The position numbers were made by a program, and so were the translations under genes. A stretch of DNA of 64,000 bases from an uncultured Prevotella sp. (GTDB lineage Bacteria > Bacteroidota > Bacteroidia > Bacteroidales > Bacteroidaceae), in assembly GCA_946999045.1 (NCBI GenBank), contig CAMQBR010000006.1:1-64000 (forward strand), in the 5' to 3' direction. This document shows positions 25,810 to 35,044 of this stretch, piece after piece; the stretch's first letter is position 1; each line of letters opens with the position of its first letter. The notes under the pieces were generated by a model. That model ran no database searches. It was not told the DNA's origin and saw nothing but the letters and a program-made list of their open reading frames with translations.

Positions 25810-26411
25810 CCAACTTTGCCATTTCCCAATTTGCTACGAGGATAATGTGCTGTTTATCTTTTTATCTATATTTAATCTTTTTGTTAACCTTTTGTAAAAT
25901 TTATATCATAAAAAACGGCTATCCTCAAATTCCAAAATAGAAAAAATCACTATACACGCTCACAACAATAACGGCATCCACCTCCCCCTTTATACACTTT
26001 ATGTAACAAATTGCATACTTTAGTCTGCCTATCTCATTGACTTAACAACACTATTTGCATGAGTTAAAGTAACAAACTCCACCTTTTTTTACCTAAAAGC
26101 ATGATTTTTATTCGTTTTTTTTACTATTATAAGGAGTTTGTTTGTATTAAAATAAAGTAATATGTTTATTACCAAACATTTATAAACATACACTATATTC
26201 CCAATATTTGTAACCACTTTCCAAGTTGGTGGCATTCATCGCCGTTATAAAGCCTGCTTTGTAAAAATATTTCTGTATGTACCAATAGTTCTTACTTGCC
26301 TATAAAATTGAAAAACACGTTCTATTTTATTTTTTTCTTATTTAAAAATAAAATAAATATAACTTTTATCCTATCTTTGCAAAAAGATTATTTACTAAAA
26401 TTAGGTACACA
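25810..26411. other. Long AT-rich intergenic region upstream of the M16 peptidase gene
   Basis: About 600 bp without a supported gene. A -7-like TATCTTTG at 26372-26379 precedes the M16 gene by about 32 bp, but no TTTG -33 box is seen at the right spacing. The rest is A/T-rich with no recognisable repeat. Confidence 0.5.
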
Positions 26412-29228
26412 ATGAAAATGAAACATTTTTTCTGTGCAGTATTCTTGTTTTGTGTAGGTACGGTGTATGCTCAAATGCAAATGCCTAAACTACCTGTAGA
26501 TGCTGCGGTGCGAATGGGTAAACTGGATAATGGTTTAACCTATTTTATTCGTTACAACAATTGGCCCGAACATCGTGCAAACTTCTACATTGCACAGAAG
26601 GTGGGATCAATACAAGAGGAGGAAAGCCAGCGAGGATTAGCACACTTTCTTGAACACATGGCTTTTAATGGCAGCGACCATTTTAAGGGAAACGATATGA
26701 TAGAGTATCTACGCTCTATAGGTGTAGAGTTTGGCTCTGACCTCAACGCTTACACTTCTATAGATCAAACAGTGTACAATATTGACAATGTGCCTACTAC
26801 TAGGCAGAGTGCATTAGATTCGTGCCTGTTGATATTGCGCGACTGGTCTACTGGTTTAACCCTCGACCCAAAAGAAATAGACAAAGAGCGTGGCGTGATA
26901 CATGAGGAGTGGCGATTGCGTACCAGTGCTACCATGCGTATGTTTGAGCGCAATATGCCAAAGTTATATCCAGGTAGTAAATACGGTGTACGTTTTCCTA
27001 TTGGTTTGATGAAAGTAGTAGACAACTTCTCACCAAAAGAGTTGTGCGACTATTATGCCAAATGGTATCATCCTACGAACCAAGGTATTATAGTGATAGG
27101 CGATGTGAATGTAGACCATACTGAGGCAATGATTAAGAAACTATTTGGTGGTATTAAGAATCCTGCCAACCCAGCACCTGTTCTTAATGAACCAGTACCC
27201 AATACTCCCAAGCCTATTGTGATAATAGACAAGGATAAAGAGCAACGTTCTAACTTTGTACAATTTATGTACAAGCACGATACTTTCCCCGATTCACTGA
27301 AACAAACAGTACAATATGTAGTTTACAATTATGTAAAGGATGCAGCTTTGAGCATGCTGAACGCTCGTTTACAGGAAGTAGCCCAAAAGCCAGACTGCCC
27401 ATTTGTGGATGCTGGAGTGGATGATGGTAACTATATCTTTGCCAAGACAAAAGATGCGTTTGAGGCAAGTGTTCAACCTAAGTCAATGGATGTTACAGAT
27501 AAAGCCTTGAAAGCTGCGTTAGTAGAAGTGCGTCGTGCTGCTGAACACGGATTTACAGCAAGCGAATATGCACGTTACAAAGCCGACTTTTTGAGCGGAT
27601 TAGAGAAAGATTACAGCAATAAGGACAAGCGTAAAAACACGAGCTTCTTTAAAGAGTGCTTGGGTTATTTCTTAACCAACGAGCCAATGCCGTCTATTGA
27701 TTATACCTATCAGCTGATGAAGCAAATGGTTCCTGCTATTCCTGTAGAGGCAGTTAATGAATATATTAAACAGGCTATTCCTGCTAACGACAGCAATGTG
27801 GTTATCATAAATTTCAATACAGAGAAAGAGGGTAGTGTTTATCCTACTGAGCAACAATTGCTCAATGCTTTGCATGAGGCAAGAGCTGAGCAGGTTACGG
27901 CATACGTAGACAACGTAAAGAACGAACCACTGATAGCCAAGTTGCCAAAGGCTGGAAAGATTAAGAGCGAAAAGAAAAACAGCAAGTTTGGTTATACCGA
28001 GCTGAAACTCTCTAACGGGGTAACAGTGATATTAAAGAAAACCGACTTGAAGAAAAATCAAGTATTATTAGCTGGCGAAGGTTTTGGCGGTGCATCATTA
28101 TACGGTAAGAAAGATTATGTTAACACCGCAGTATTTAATGAGGTAATAGGTGTAAGTGGTTTAGGAGATTTCTCATTAACCGAGCTGCAAAAGGCTTTGG
28201 CAGGAAAGGTTGCCAGTGTAGGTATATCTATGGGCAACAAAAAGATGAGTGTAGCTGGCTCGTCTACTCCAAAAGATGTAGAAACCATGTTGCAGTTGTT
28301 GTATCTTAACTTTACCAATATTGCCAAAGACGAGAAATCGTTTAACAATTTGATGGCTCATTATCAGGTAACGTTAAAGAATCGTGCCTTGTCTCCAGAA
28401 GTAGCTTTGTCTGATTCGTTGACGGCAACCATGTATGGACATAATCCAAGACTGGCTCCTGTTAAGTTGGAAGATTTGTCTAAGATTTCTTACGAGCGTA
28501 TCTTACAAATGGCAAAGGAGCGTATGGCGAATGCTAATGGCTGGGCGATCACAATTATAGGTAACTATGACGAGGCAACTATTCGGCCTTTAATTTGTCA
28601 ATATATTGCCAGTCTGCCTTCAAATAAGAAAATAGTGAAAGGAAGACGCGTAACCTTCTTACAAAAGGGTAAGATAGACAACACTTTTGAACGTAAGATG
28701 GAAACTCCTAAGGCAACAGCTTATAAGTTATGGTATAACGATACTATGCCTTATACCCTTGAAAATGATGTACGGGCAAGCATTGCTGGCGAAATCTTGT
28801 CAATGATTTATCTAAAGAAGATACGTGAGGATGCCAGTGCAGCTTATTCTTGTGGCGCACAAGGTTCTGCAACTATTGATGATGATTATCATGTTATTCA
28901 GCTCTTAGGCTTCTGTCCTATGAAACCAGAGAAAAAAGATTTGGCTTTGAGTATCATGGAGAGTGCCGTTAAGGAGATGACTACCAAGGTTGATACAGAG
29001 ATGCTGAACAAGGTAAAAGCTGTTATGCTGAAGCAGGCAGATGATATGGTAAAGACCAATAGGTATTGGGCTTCAACCATCGATATGTATCGTAAGTATG
29101 GTATTGATACTTATACTGATTACAAGAAAGTTATTAATGCGCAGACAACACAAAGCATCATTAACTTTATGAAGCAGTTGCTTTCATCTAACAATTACAT
29201 CTCAGTAACAATGCTTCCTAAGATGTGA
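26412..29228 (+). CDS. Secreted M16-family zinc metallopeptidase
   Basis: A 938-residue exported peptidase of the pitrilysin/insulinase family, similar in layout to PqqL. It has a signal peptide (MKMKHFFCAVFLFCVGTVYAQ) and the inverted zinc motif HFLEH in GLAHFLEHMAFNG (about residues 80-92), with the third ligand Glu further on (HEEWRLR region, about 165-171). Two M16 halves follow: an active N-terminal one and an inactive C-terminal one (about 530-930). Such periplasmic enzymes degrade peptides that enter the cell. It is monocistronic, with its own terminator at 29268-29291. Confidence 0.94.
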   Translation: MKMKHFFCAVFLFCVGTVYAQMQMPKLPVDAAVRMGKLDNGLTYFIRYNNWPEHRANFYIAQKVGSIQEEESQRGLAHFLEHMAFNGSDHFKGNDMIEYLRSIGVEFGSDLNAYTSIDQTVYNIDNVPTTRQSALDSCLLILRDWSTGLTLDPKEIDKERGVIHEEWRLRTSATMRMFERNMPKLYPGSKYGVRFPIGLMKVVDNFSPKELCDYYAKWYHPTNQGIIVIGDVNVDHTEAMIKKLFGGIKNPANPAPVLNEPVPNTPKPIVIIDKDKEQRSNFVQFMYKHDTFPDSLKQTVQYVVYNYVKDAALSMLNARLQEVAQKPDCPFVDAGVDDGNYIFAKTKDAFEASVQPKSMDVTDKALKAALVEVRRAAEHGFTASEYARYKADFLSGLEKDYSNKDKRKNTSFFKECLGYFLTNEPMPSIDYTYQLMKQMVPAIPVEAVNEYIKQAIPANDSNVVIINFNTEKEGSVYPTEQQLLNALHEARAEQVTAYVDNVKNEPLIAKLPKAGKIKSEKKNSKFGYTELKLSNGVTVILKKTDLKKNQVLLAGEGFGGASLYGKKDYVNTAVFNEVIGVSGLGDFSLTELQKALAGKVASVGISMGNKKMSVAGSSTPKDVETMLQLLYLNFTNIAKDEKSFNNLMAHYQVTLKNRALSPEVALSDSLTATMYGHNPRLAPVKLEDLSKISYERILQMAKERMANANGWAITIIGNYDEATIRPLICQYIASLPSNKKIVKGRRVTFLQKGKIDNTFERKMETPKATAYKLWYNDTMPYTLENDVRASIAGEILSMIYLKKIREDASAAYSCGAQGSATIDDDYHVIQLLGFCPMKPEKKDLALSIMESAVKEMTTKVDTEMLNKVKAVMLKQADDMVKTNRYWASTIDMYRKYGIDTYTDYKKVINAQTTQSIINFMKQLLSSNNYISVTMLPKM

Positions 29229-29267
29229 AACGGAAGTGTAAATGTGCATACACGTAATAATAGGAGG

Positions 29268-29291
29268 GGGCGTCATTTTTTTTTGACGCCC
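29268..29291 (+). terminator. Terminator after the M16 peptidase gene
   Basis: GGGCGTCA at 29268-29275 pairs with TGACGCCC at 29284-29291 over a T-only loop. It is followed by TTTCTCATTTTTC. The T-rich loop is unusual. Confidence 0.75.
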
Positions 29292-29338
29292 TTTCTCATT
29301 TTTCTTTCGGTATAAGAACAAAAGGTACTTTAGTTGAG

Positions 29339-29599
29339 AGGTTGGGTTCTATAAATTAGCTTTGTTAGATTTTCTACTTATTTTTAAGGGCAAAATGTAA
29401 GTGGGTAACGAGGTGTAGCGAGCTACACACGATTGAGCTAACTTGCAGTTTGAAAAATCAATGCAAGACAAATACAATCAAACTTGTTTGAATAGTTGAG
29501 ATGCAGCCTGTTACCTGTAAGAAGAAACCAAAAGATAGCAAAACGTAAAAAGACAGACATAAAAAACTTTACGGTGGTAATTTATAGAACACTGGCCTT
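29339..29599 (+). repeat. MITE-like repeat, copy C (long variant)
   Basis: Same orientation as copy A. The left end is GGGTTCTATAAATTAGCTTT, the central palindrome GTGTAG-CGAG-CTACAC lies at about 29414-29429, and the right end is TACGGTGGTAATTTATAGAAC. It is about 60 bp longer than other copies because of extra sequence after the palindrome (about 29460-29520). Confidence 0.85.
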
Positions 29600-29833
29600 G
29601 ACAAGTTTACGCATTATCTTTATTTACTTTTGTGTTTGTTTGATACTTCCCTGCCTTAAAATCTTATGTACTCTTGTTTATTTATCGAAAAATAAAAAAA
29701 GTTGTAAGAAATGTGCCTTCTCTCCATATGTGCGAACAAAAAAATATTCGCTATCATCAACTTTGATAACAACAATCTTGCATATATCGTTTTTTTTAAC
29801 GTACTTTGTCCTATTAATTATTAAAATCTCATT

Positions 29834-31036
29834 ATGAAAAAGCTACTCATTTTCGGATTGTTATGCTTAACACTTCAAGCAAGCGCAAAAAAGCAGAAAA
29901 CAGTAAAACAGCCTTTTGTTTTTACAACGATAAAACAAAACCCTATTACATCTATAAAAAATCAATATAGAAGTGGAACGTGTTGGTGTTATGCCACTTT
30001 AGCATTCTTTGAGAGTGAAATTCTTAAAGCAACAGGTAAGACATACGACCTGAGTGAGATGTTTGTTGCTAATAAAAACTACATGGCCGAAGCCATCTAT
30101 CATGTGAGAATGCACGGAGAAAGCAGGTTTGCCGAGGGCGGTTGCGCTGATGATGCCTTAGAAATGATTAAGCAATATGGCATTTGTCCTGAAGAAGCAA
30201 TGACTAAACCTGGGGAGAGGGTAGGAGATACGCTTGCCAACTTTACAGAGTTTTTTCCACTCCTTACCAAATACGTAAAAACAATTTCGGGAAGTAATGC
30301 AGAAGAATTGAGTCCTGTGTGGCGCAATGGGGTGCAAGCTATCATTGACAATTATATGGGAAAGTGCCCAACATCATTTGTATATCAAGGTAAACAATAT
30401 ACCCCTCAGAGCTTTGCAGCTTCGCTGGGATTAGATTGGAATAACTATATAAGCATTACCAGTTTTACGCATCATCCCTTTTATCAAGGCTTTCCAGTGG
30501 AAGCTCCTTATAAGTGGCGTTGGAGTTTGAGTTACAATCTTCCTCTTGATATCATGATGAAGGTGTTAGACGCTGCACTTGATGAAGGTTATACTGTGGC
30601 TTGGGGCGGTGATGTGAGTGAAGACGGATTTACTCGCAATGGCTTAGCACTCAATATTGATATGAATAAAGCACAGAGCTTAACAGGTACTGATGCAGAT
30701 CGTTGGCTTCAACTAAGTAGGAGTGAGCGTGCTGCTAAGATACAATTGCTTGGAACAAATACCCCAGAAAAGGTTTCAACACAAGAAAGCAGGCAAAAAC
30801 GTTTTGATAACTGGCGCATGACTTACGACCATGTAATGCTTATCTATGGCAAGGCAAAGGGGCAAAACGGCAAAGTGTATTACATGGTAAAAAACTCATG
30901 GGGCACTAATAATGCTTATCATGGCACATGGTATATGTCTAAGGATTATATTGCAGATAATACAGTTTATCTCTTTCTGAACAAGAATGCCATCTCTTCT
31001 GCAATAAAATCAAAGATAAAACTCCCTACATTATAA
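29834..31036 (+). CDS. Secreted C1-family cysteine peptidase (aminopeptidase C/bleomycin hydrolase type)
   Basis: A 400-residue papain-superfamily enzyme resembling PepC/bleomycin hydrolase. The N-terminal signal peptide (MKKLLIFGLLCLTLQASA) sends it to the envelope, unlike the cytosolic PepC of lactic acid bacteria. The oxyanion Gln and nucleophile Cys lie in NQYRSGTCWCYATLAFFES (about residues 43-61). The catalytic His is in YDHVMLIYG (about 334) and Asn in VKNSWGTNN (about 356). Probable role: trimming imported peptides, as for the M16 peptidase upstream. A repeat element lies in its upstream region. Confidence 0.9.
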   Translation: MKKLLIFGLLCLTLQASAKKQKTVKQPFVFTTIKQNPITSIKNQYRSGTCWCYATLAFFESEILKATGKTYDLSEMFVANKNYMAEAIYHVRMHGESRFAEGGCADDALEMIKQYGICPEEAMTKPGERVGDTLANFTEFFPLLTKYVKTISGSNAEELSPVWRNGVQAIIDNYMGKCPTSFVYQGKQYTPQSFAASLGLDWNNYISITSFTHHPFYQGFPVEAPYKWRWSLSYNLPLDIMMKVLDAALDEGYTVAWGGDVSEDGFTRNGLALNIDMNKAQSLTGTDADRWLQLSRSERAAKIQLLGTNTPEKVSTQESRQKRFDNWRMTYDHVMLIYGKAKGQNGKVYYMVKNSWGTNNAYHGTWYMSKDYIADNTVYLFLNKNAISSAIKSKIKLPTL

Positions 31037-31238
31037 GAAGGCATATCGTAAATATTTAATACAGATAAGCTTTGTTGGGCTTACTCAATATCATCAATGC
31101 CAAGAAAAGAGTTATGATTAAGCCTCCCCCCCAAGTGAGTTTTTTCCTTAAGTTAGCAAACGTATAGTTGTATTTCAAAGTTGAATCTACCCAGTATTAA
31201 AATATCAATAAAAATGTGTTAACTGCAAAAAAAATGTA

Positions 31239-31246
31239 TACCTTTG
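31239..31246 (+). promoter_or_regulatory. Bacteroidetes -7 box upstream of metK
   Basis: TACCTTTG matches TAnnTTTG and lies 38 bp before the metK start codon. The -33 element is not convincing. It would drive the metK-tyrS run of closely packed genes. Confidence 0.5.
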
Positions 31247-31284
31247 TAACTTAAAATATTTAATTATAAAATGTAATAGATTAT

Positions 31285-32541
31285 ATGGCATATTTATTCT
31301 CATCAGAATCTGTATCAGAAGGACATCCCGATAAAGTAGCAGATCAAATATCTGACGCTTTGTTAGATCAGTTTTTGGCATACGACAGCAATGCGCACTG
31401 TGCTATTGAAACGTTTGTTACAACAGGACAGGTTGTAATTATGGGTGAGGTAAGGTCTGAAGAATATGTTGACCTGCAAACCATAGCCCGTAAAACCATT
31501 AAGAAAATAGGTTATACCAAGTCTGAGTATCAGTTTGACGGTGATTCATGTGGTATTATGACCGCTATTCATGAGCAGAGCGAAGACATAGACCGTGGTG
31601 TTCATCGTGAAAACGAAGAAGAACAAGGTGCTGGCGACCAAGGAATGATGTTCGGATATGCAACCAACGAGACAGACAACTACATACCTGTATCACTCGA
31701 TTTAGCTCATCTGTTGATGAAAGTATTGGCAGATATCCGTCGTGAAGGCAAGCAAATGAACTATCTTCGTCCAGATGCAAAGAGTCAAGTAACCATAGAA
31801 TATAACGATGATCATACACCTCGTCGTATTCATACCATTGTGGTAAGTACACAGCACGATGAGTTTGATACCGATGACGAGAGAATGTTGTCAAAGATAA
31901 AAGACGATGTTATCAACATTCTGATACCACGTGTACAAGAACAATGTGGCGAAAAGGTTCGCAAGCTGTTTAATGACGATATCTTGTATTATGTTAATCC
32001 AACAGGAAAGTTTGTAATTGGTGGTCCTCATGGCGACACAGGTCTTACTGGAAGAAAGATTATTGTAGATACATATGGTGGAAAAGGTGCACATGGAGGT
32101 GGAGCATTCTCTGGTAAAGACCCAAGTAAGGTAGACCGTTCTGCAGCATACGCATCACGTTATATAGCCAAGAATATGGTAGCCGCAGGTGTTGCTGACG
32201 AAATGTTGGTACAAGTAAGTTATGCTATTGGTGAAGCTAAGCCTATCAATATTTATGTAGATACTTACGGACATAGTAAGGTATCAATGTCAGATGGCGA
32301 GATTGCCAAGAAGATAAGTAAGATGTACGACCTTCGTCCACGTTCAATAGAAAAGAAGTTTGGTCTTCGTAATCCTATTTATCTTGAAACAGCAGCTTAT
32401 GGACACATGGGCCGTAAGTGTGAAAAGAAGCTCAAAACGTTTGAAAGCCGTTACCACGAGTCCAAAACCATAGAGGTAGAACTCTTTACGTGGGAAAAGT
32501 TAGACGATGTAGAACGTATCAAAAAAGAATTTGGATTATAA
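31285..32541 (+). CDS. metK: S-adenosylmethionine synthetase
   Basis: MetK makes SAM from methionine and ATP. The three-domain protein (418 residues) starts with SSESVSEGHPDKVADQISDA (residues 6-25), the ATP/methionine region with the catalytic His. It has the hexapeptide-region GAGDQGMMFGYA (about 116-127) and the P-loop-like GGGAFSGKDPSKVDRSAAY (about 271-289). Length is slightly above E. coli MetK, as usual in Bacteroidetes. It is the first gene of a tight run ending at tyrS. I see no SAM riboswitch in the 248-bp gap upstream. Confidence 0.97.
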   Translation: MAYLFSSESVSEGHPDKVADQISDALLDQFLAYDSNAHCAIETFVTTGQVVIMGEVRSEEYVDLQTIARKTIKKIGYTKSEYQFDGDSCGIMTAIHEQSEDIDRGVHRENEEEQGAGDQGMMFGYATNETDNYIPVSLDLAHLLMKVLADIRREGKQMNYLRPDAKSQVTIEYNDDHTPRRIHTIVVSTQHDEFDTDDERMLSKIKDDVINILIPRVQEQCGEKVRKLFNDDILYYVNPTGKFVIGGPHGDTGLTGRKIIVDTYGGKGAHGGGAFSGKDPSKVDRSAAYASRYIAKNMVAAGVADEMLVQVSYAIGEAKPINIYVDTYGHSKVSMSDGEIAKKISKMYDLRPRSIEKKFGLRNPIYLETAAYGHMGRKCEKKLKTFESRYHESKTIEVELFTWEKLDDVERIKKEFGL

Positions 32542-32546
32542 GGTAA

Positions 32547-33569
32547 ATGCAGCAAACAGATGCAGTTTTACAAACTGAGGGGGTAGACTCTATACCTATT
32601 CGTACGATAAAAATAAAGAGAGTAAAGGAGCTTACCCCTGCTCAGATATTGAAGCGGTTGCCAAAAGATGCTACACCAGCACAGCAAGACTCTGCTGTCC
32701 AGGTAAATATAAAGCCTTGTAAAATACATTGGAGCACGCAGCCCGATACTTTACATTTACCAGGACAACCTGTTCCCAATAGTTATCGTAATTTTAAATT
32801 ATCGCCCTGTTACAAAGAATCATTCTTTGTTAAAAGTACTTTCTTTCATCCAGAATTGAAAGGCGGACGTGCAGGAGTGGCAGGAGACCCTGTACCTTAT
32901 ACTATTGCTAACGATAATTTGGTAACAGGTATGCTGTTGGTATGCTTTATATTGGGAGCATTAGCATTATCTAACTCGTATCGCTTTATAGCTCGACAGC
33001 TAAAAAACTTCTTTTATCAACCACAGGGCAAGACAACGGTGATAACCGAAACGGCAAGCGAAATAAGGTCGCAGTTCTTTTTTGTATTGCAAACCTGTCT
33101 GTTGTTTTCACTTATTGTTTTCTTTTATACTCGTGCGCAGGGAGTAGATTCCTTTATTATAGAACATTATCAAGTAATAGCCATCTATACAGGAGGATTC
33201 TTGTCTTATTTCTTGTGCATAGGCATAGCTTATTGGTTTGGTAACTGGGTGTTCTTTGAACGAAAGAAAAATGAACAATGGATGAAGTCAAAACTTTTTC
33301 TTATCGCTATAGAAGGAGTTGCATTGTTCCCTATTGTTATGTTACAGTCGTACTTCGATGTAGCTGTGCAAAGTGCAATAGTTTATACCGCAATCATTAT
33401 CTCTTTAATTAAAATACTGACACTTTATAAGTTGTATGCTATCTTTTTCAGACAAAGGGGCTCTCTTCTGCAAATAATTTTGTACTTTTGTGCGCTCGAA
33501 GTTATCCCGATGTTTATTATGTGGGGCGTATTTGAAGTTGCAAATGATTATTTGAAAGTAAATTATTAA
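32547..33569 (+). CDS. DUF4271 membrane protein
   Basis: A 340-residue protein with a polar N-terminal 120 residues and then about seven hydrophobic segments, beginning MLLVCFILGALALSNSYRFI (about 132-151). It matches the Bacteroidetes-specific DUF4271 family by its layout and its position between metK and a uroporphyrinogen-III synthase gene. Function is unknown; membrane-linked assembly roles have been suggested only from context. It starts 5 bp after metK and ends 7 bp before hemD, so it is translated within the operon. Confidence 0.82.
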   Translation: MQQTDAVLQTEGVDSIPIRTIKIKRVKELTPAQILKRLPKDATPAQQDSAVQVNIKPCKIHWSTQPDTLHLPGQPVPNSYRNFKLSPCYKESFFVKSTFFHPELKGGRAGVAGDPVPYTIANDNLVTGMLLVCFILGALALSNSYRFIARQLKNFFYQPQGKTTVITETASEIRSQFFFVLQTCLLFSLIVFFYTRAQGVDSFIIEHYQVIAIYTGGFLSYFLCIGIAYWFGNWVFFERKKNEQWMKSKLFLIAIEGVALFPIVMLQSYFDVAVQSAIVYTAIIISLIKILTLYKLYAIFFRQRGSLLQIILYFCALEVIPMFIMWGVFEVANDYLKVNY

Positions 33570-33576
33570 GACACTG

Positions 33577-34329
33577 ATGATCAAGAAAATTTTAGTTTCA
33601 CAACCTAAACCTACAAGTGATAAATCACCATATTATGACATTGAACGCGAATATGGTGTGAGATGCGTCTTTCGTCCATTTTTCAAAGTAGAAGGTCTCT
33701 CTGTAAAAGAGTTTCGTCAGCAGAAGATAAATATCTTAGATTATTCGGCTATTGTATTTACCTCTCGTCATGCTATTGATCATTTCTTTACGTTGGCTAA
33801 AGAAATGCGCATTACGATTCCTGAAAACACAAAGTACTTTTGTGTCATAGAGACCATAGCTCTATATATACAAAAGTATGTGCAGTATCGTAAACGCAAG
33901 GTGTTTTTTGGGACAACAGGTAAGATAGCCGACTTGGTTCCTGTTATGGCAAAGCATAGGGGTGAAAAGTATTTGGTACCTATGAGTAGTGTTCATAACG
34001 ATGATGTGAAAAACTTGTTGGATGCAAAGAAACTCAATCACACTGAGTGTGTGATGTATCGTACTGTAAGCAATGATTTAACAGAGGAAGAAGCAAAGGG
34101 GTTTCAATATGATATGATTGTGTTCTTTAGCCCTACGGGTATTAAGGCTCTGCAAAAGAATTTACCTGATTTTGAACAAGGCGATACAAAGATAGCAGCT
34201 TTTGGCCCTGCTACCTGTAAAGCCGTAACCGAGGTAGGCTTTACATTAGACTTAAAAGCACCAGATAAGGAGAATCCATCAATGACCAGTGCATTGAAGG
34301 CTTATCTAAAAAAACATAATAAAAAGTAG
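33577..34329 (+). CDS. hemD: Uroporphyrinogen-III synthase family protein
   Basis: A 250-residue HemD-like protein, which cyclises hydroxymethylbilane to uroporphyrinogen III. The family is poorly conserved. Visible elements are the start KKILVSQPKP, YSAIVFTSRHAIDHFF (about residues 56-71) and the C-terminal YDMIVFFSPTGIKAL with AAFGPATCKAV (about 208-218), the usual two-lobe pattern. Many Bacteroidetes lack a complete heme pathway, and this copy is in the metK-rnpA-tyrS cluster rather than with other hem genes, so the enzymatic assignment is tentative. Confidence 0.8.
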   Translation: MIKKILVSQPKPTSDKSPYYDIEREYGVRCVFRPFFKVEGLSVKEFRQQKINILDYSAIVFTSRHAIDHFFTLAKEMRITIPENTKYFCVIETIALYIQKYVQYRKRKVFFGTTGKIADLVPVMAKHRGEKYLVPMSSVHNDDVKNLLDAKKLNHTECVMYRTVSNDLTEEEAKGFQYDMIVFFSPTGIKALQKNLPDFEQGDTKIAAFGPATCKAVTEVGFTLDLKAPDKENPSMTSALKAYLKKHNKK

Positions 34330-34333
34330 CCAA

Positions 34334-34735
34334 ATGCCATTTGTCGGTCCTTTTACATTGGGTAAAGGGGAGCGCATTTACAGTAGAACGCTGATAGAAA
34401 AGCTCTTTAATGGAAGCGACCGCAAATCGTTTTCGGCATATCCATTGAGGGTAGTGTATACTCTTGTTGAATGTAAAGAGCAGAATGTACCCGTCAAAAT
34501 GATGGTGAGTGTATCAAAAAAACACTTTAAGCGTGCCGTGAAGCGCAATCGTGTAAAACGACAAATAAGAGAGGGTTACCGATTACAAAAGCAATTGGTG
34601 ATGGATGCAATGAACAATAAGCCCAACCAACAATTGCTGTTAGCCTTTATATGGTTAGCCGATGATATATATGATACTAGGCATATAGCACAACAGGTAA
34701 GGCGGCTACTCAACAGAATAGTAGAGAAAGTATGA
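34334..34735 (+). CDS. rnpA: Ribonuclease P protein component
   Basis: RnpA is the protein partner of RNase P RNA, which matures tRNA 5' ends. The signature KRAVKRNRVKRQIREGYR lies at about residues 67-84, with the N-terminal FTLGKGERIYSRTLIEKLF typical of the family. At 133 residues it has normal length. It starts 4 bp after hemD, and its stop overlaps the yidD start (ATGA at 34732-34735), indicating translational coupling. The usual neighbour rpmH is not present. Confidence 0.95.
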   Translation: MPFVGPFTLGKGERIYSRTLIEKLFNGSDRKSFSAYPLRVVYTLVECKEQNVPVKMMVSVSKKHFKRAVKRNRVKRQIREGYRLQKQLVMDAMNNKPNQQLLLAFIWLADDIYDTRHIAQQVRRLLNRIVEKV

Positions 34736-34983
34736 GGGTTATCAAGCTACTGGTATATGGCATTATGTGGATACTCAAGTGGATATTGTTGTTACCTATT
34801 TTGTTTTACCAAAAATGTATTACTCCCTATACGCCTGCTTCGTGCCGATTTACTCCTACATGCTCTGAATATGCTCGGCAAGCCATTATAAAGTATGGAC
34901 CTTTTAAGGGCTTGGCTCTATCGGTATGGCGTATCTTGAGATGCAATCCTTGGGGTGGTAGTGGATACGATCCAGTGCCGTAA
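34732..34983 (+). CDS. yidD: Membrane protein insertion efficiency factor YidD
   Basis: An 83-residue protein of the YidD/haemolytic-factor family, which helps YidC/Sec insert membrane proteins. The family core is complete: FYQKCITPYTPASCRFTPTC (residues about 23-42) with conserved Cys residues, then SEYARQAIIKYGPFKGL and RILRCNPWGGSGYDPVP at the end. An amphipathic N-terminal helix precedes it. Its start overlaps the rnpA stop by 4 bp. Confidence 0.96.
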   Translation: MRVIKLLVYGIMWILKWILLLPILFYQKCITPYTPASCRFTPTCSEYARQAIIKYGPFKGLALSVWRILRCNPWGGSGYDPVP

Positions 34984-35044
34984 GTTTCTCTATAAATGAG
35001 GCCCCACATATATAATACTAACGAAAAAATATAAAATTGATTCG

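Noticed and set aside
29496..29837. Open frame crossing the right end of repeat copy C
   Set aside because: It runs through repeat DNA and a T-rich promoter region and overlaps the start of the C1 peptidase gene; no recognisable protein.
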